From assembly GCA_964509425.1 (NCBI GenBank), contig CAZDWZ010000008.1:1-64000 (forward strand): 64,000 nt of DNA. Reading direction: 5' to 3'. The notes below the pieces were generated by a model that saw only the letters and a list, made by a program, of their open reading frames with translations, did not search any database and had not been told where the DNA came from. This document shows positions 63,006 to 64,000 of the stretch, piece after piece; within the stretch, counting starts at the first letter, position 1, and each line of letters begins with the position of its first letter. The stretch comes from CAZDWZ01 sp964509425 (GTDB lineage Bacteria; Bdellovibrionota_C; UBA2361; SZUA-149; CAZDWZ01). The position numbers and the translations under genes were made by a program.

Positions 63006-64000
63006 TTATCCTCGAGAAGGGGTAACGTGTCTCCCGAAAACTTCCATCGAGCCCGAGCGGCCTTCGAGAGTAAAAAATCCGAGACTGTGAAGAGTCTGTT
63101 CGCCCGCGAGGAGTTCTGCAGTTTGGCCGCTGACGATGAGCTTCTCGGAGAATCGATCCGCGAGATGCTCGAGTCGAAAAGCGATGTTCACCGTGTCTCC
63201 GAGAACTGTGTAACTTCCCTTGCCTCCGCCCACGCTTCCGAGGAGAGCCGTTCCGCTGTGAATAACCGCTCGGCATTGCCACGGGGAAGCGGAGGAATGT
63301 TTCCAGTTGGCAAACGTCTCTTGAGTGAGTGTGGCCTCGACGATCTCCGTTCCTGCTCGGGCGGCGTTCTGCGCAAGCGACTGAGGACTTGCGCTGTCAC
63401 TTCGCCAAAGTGCCATCACACAATCGCCGATGAATTTATCAACCGTGCCTTGATGTTTCGTGATGACTCCCGCCGCGAAGTTCAACCAATTTCGAAGGGT
63501 ATCCATCACGTCGGCCTCAGGATGGACCTGTGTCATGCTCGTGTATCCGCAGACATCAACGAGGAGCACGCTCACCTCAAACGGTTGCATATTCGAAAGC
63601 ACTGTCCGTGCCGACTCGCTCGTTCCTTGGTCCTGGTTCTGGGTGAGGGTGACGATGAACTGATAATTTCCGATCTGCACCTCGTCGCGGTCCGCGAGAT
63701 CAACCGGGGCATTCATGCGGTTACCGTTGACGAAGGTGCCGTTGGTGCTGGACAGGTCGCTGATGACCACGCCAGTTCGAGACGCACTAAAAAGCGCATG
63801 AAATCTTGATACTTTCGACTCAGCCAGGACGAGATCGTTATTGGCGGAACGTCCAATTCGAAAAGACTGCCCTGCCGTGAGGAAATATTCGTTCACCGGG
63901 GTGGGTGCGGCGTCTCCGATCGGCGAGACTCGAAGCTGAGCAATAGGCTCCAGCGCGGAAGAGAGTGCCGCAGTTCCGGCCGGAGAGCCTGGTGGACGTT
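63006..64000 (-). CDS. FHA-domain adenylate/guanylate cyclase (partial)
   Basis: The open frame continues past the right window edge, so the N-terminus is missing. The visible part has an FHA domain (FRIGRSANNDLVL, SRFHALF, SSTNGTFVNG) followed by a class III nucleotide cyclase domain with VDVCGYT and IGDCVMAL (metal-binding Asp residues) and GSYTVLGDTVNIAFRLE. FHA domains bind phosphothreonine, so cyclase activity is probably controlled by a Ser/Thr kinase. A GTG inside the window at 63896 lies within the FHA fold and is not the likely start. Confidence 0.9.
   Translation of the reverse strand, partial: RPPGSPAGTAALSSALEPIAQLRVSPIGDAAPTPVNEYFLTAGQSFRIGRSANNDLVLAESKVSRFHALFSASRTGVVISDLSSTNGTFVNGNRMNAPVDLADRDEVQIGNYQFIVTLTQNQDQGTSESARTVLSNMQPFEVSVLLVDVCGYTSMTQVHPEADVMDTLRNWLNFAAGVITKHQGTVDKFIGDCVMALWRSDSASPQSLAQNAARAGTEIVEATLTQETFANWKHSSASPWQCRAVIHSGTALLGSVGGGKGSYTVLGDTVNIAFRLEHLADRFSEKLIVSGQTAELLAGEQTLHSLGFFTLEGRSGSMEVFGRHVTPSRG

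Overview
The window looks like a chromosomal segment of an uncultured Gram-negative-type bacterium. Lipoprotein signal peptides, an ECF sigma/anti-sigma pair, a MoxR/BatA-like cluster, SecA and trp genes all read in the standard code, and GTG/TTG starts and 1-4 bp gene overlaps are frequent. I cannot place the phylum. WG (KWG) repeats, BatA-type VWA proteins, RHS and S74 proteins would fit several deltaproteobacterial, Bdellovibrionota-like or PVC-like lineages. No rRNA, tRNA or CRISPR array was recognised.

Region 1 (1-17.5 kb) is a mobile, repeat-rich accessory region. Its core is a two-gene minus-strand unit: a 2742-aa secreted RHS/YD-repeat protein with a toxin-like tail (7030-15258), then a secreted peptidase S74 (self-cleaving chaperone) fibre-like protein (5721-6986). 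Around it lie a second, truncated S74 copy (278-1102), pieces of REP-associated transposase (RAYT), an IS3 element whose orfB has an in-frame stop, a gene truncated by that IS, an IS4-type remnant, an IS3 remnant and a MITE-like element. A ~33-bp repeat (GGTACC centre, possible hairpin) occurs at the breakpoints of most of these fragments. A block of 670 bp is identical between 1-670 and 5444-6113 and ends abruptly inside the S74 genes.

Region 2 (17.4-29.7 kb) holds stable genes: a WG-repeat/M48 peptidase fusion divergent from an M48 lipoprotein, a HAD phosphatase, bioD, a spore-photoproduct-lyase-like radical SAM protein, secA and an RlmI-like rRNA methyltransferase. Small genes of different codon style lie between them.

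Region 3 (29.8-39.5 kb) is a MoxR-DUF58-VWA-VWA cluster preceded by an 813-aa membrane protein with an extreme Lys/Glu/Gln/Ser-rich tail. A degenerate GAGACN inverted repeat separates that gene from moxR. An envelope-anchored glutaredoxin follows the cluster. Region 4 (39.5-44.2 kb) has a secreted Gly-rich protein, an ABC exporter set and a DUF2809 protein.

Region 5 (44.1-51.1 kb, minus) is the most unusual locus. An ECF sigma factor is translationally coupled to a 1066-aa membrane protein that combines an HX3CX2C anti-sigma zinc motif, one membrane segment, a coiled coil, a TraB/VirB10-like domain and a VWA-like domain. A 1025-aa exported membrane protein follows. Region 6 (51.3-55.1 kb, minus) is a tight folB-trpC-trpB-trpA-phosphodiesterase operon.

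Region 7 (55.1-64 kb) has paired hairpin repeats, a degenerate COG2187-like pseudokinase divergent from a SNF2 helicase, a SWIM-family-like protein that has lost its zinc ligands, ParB, a membrane protein and an FHA-adenylate cyclase running off the right edge.
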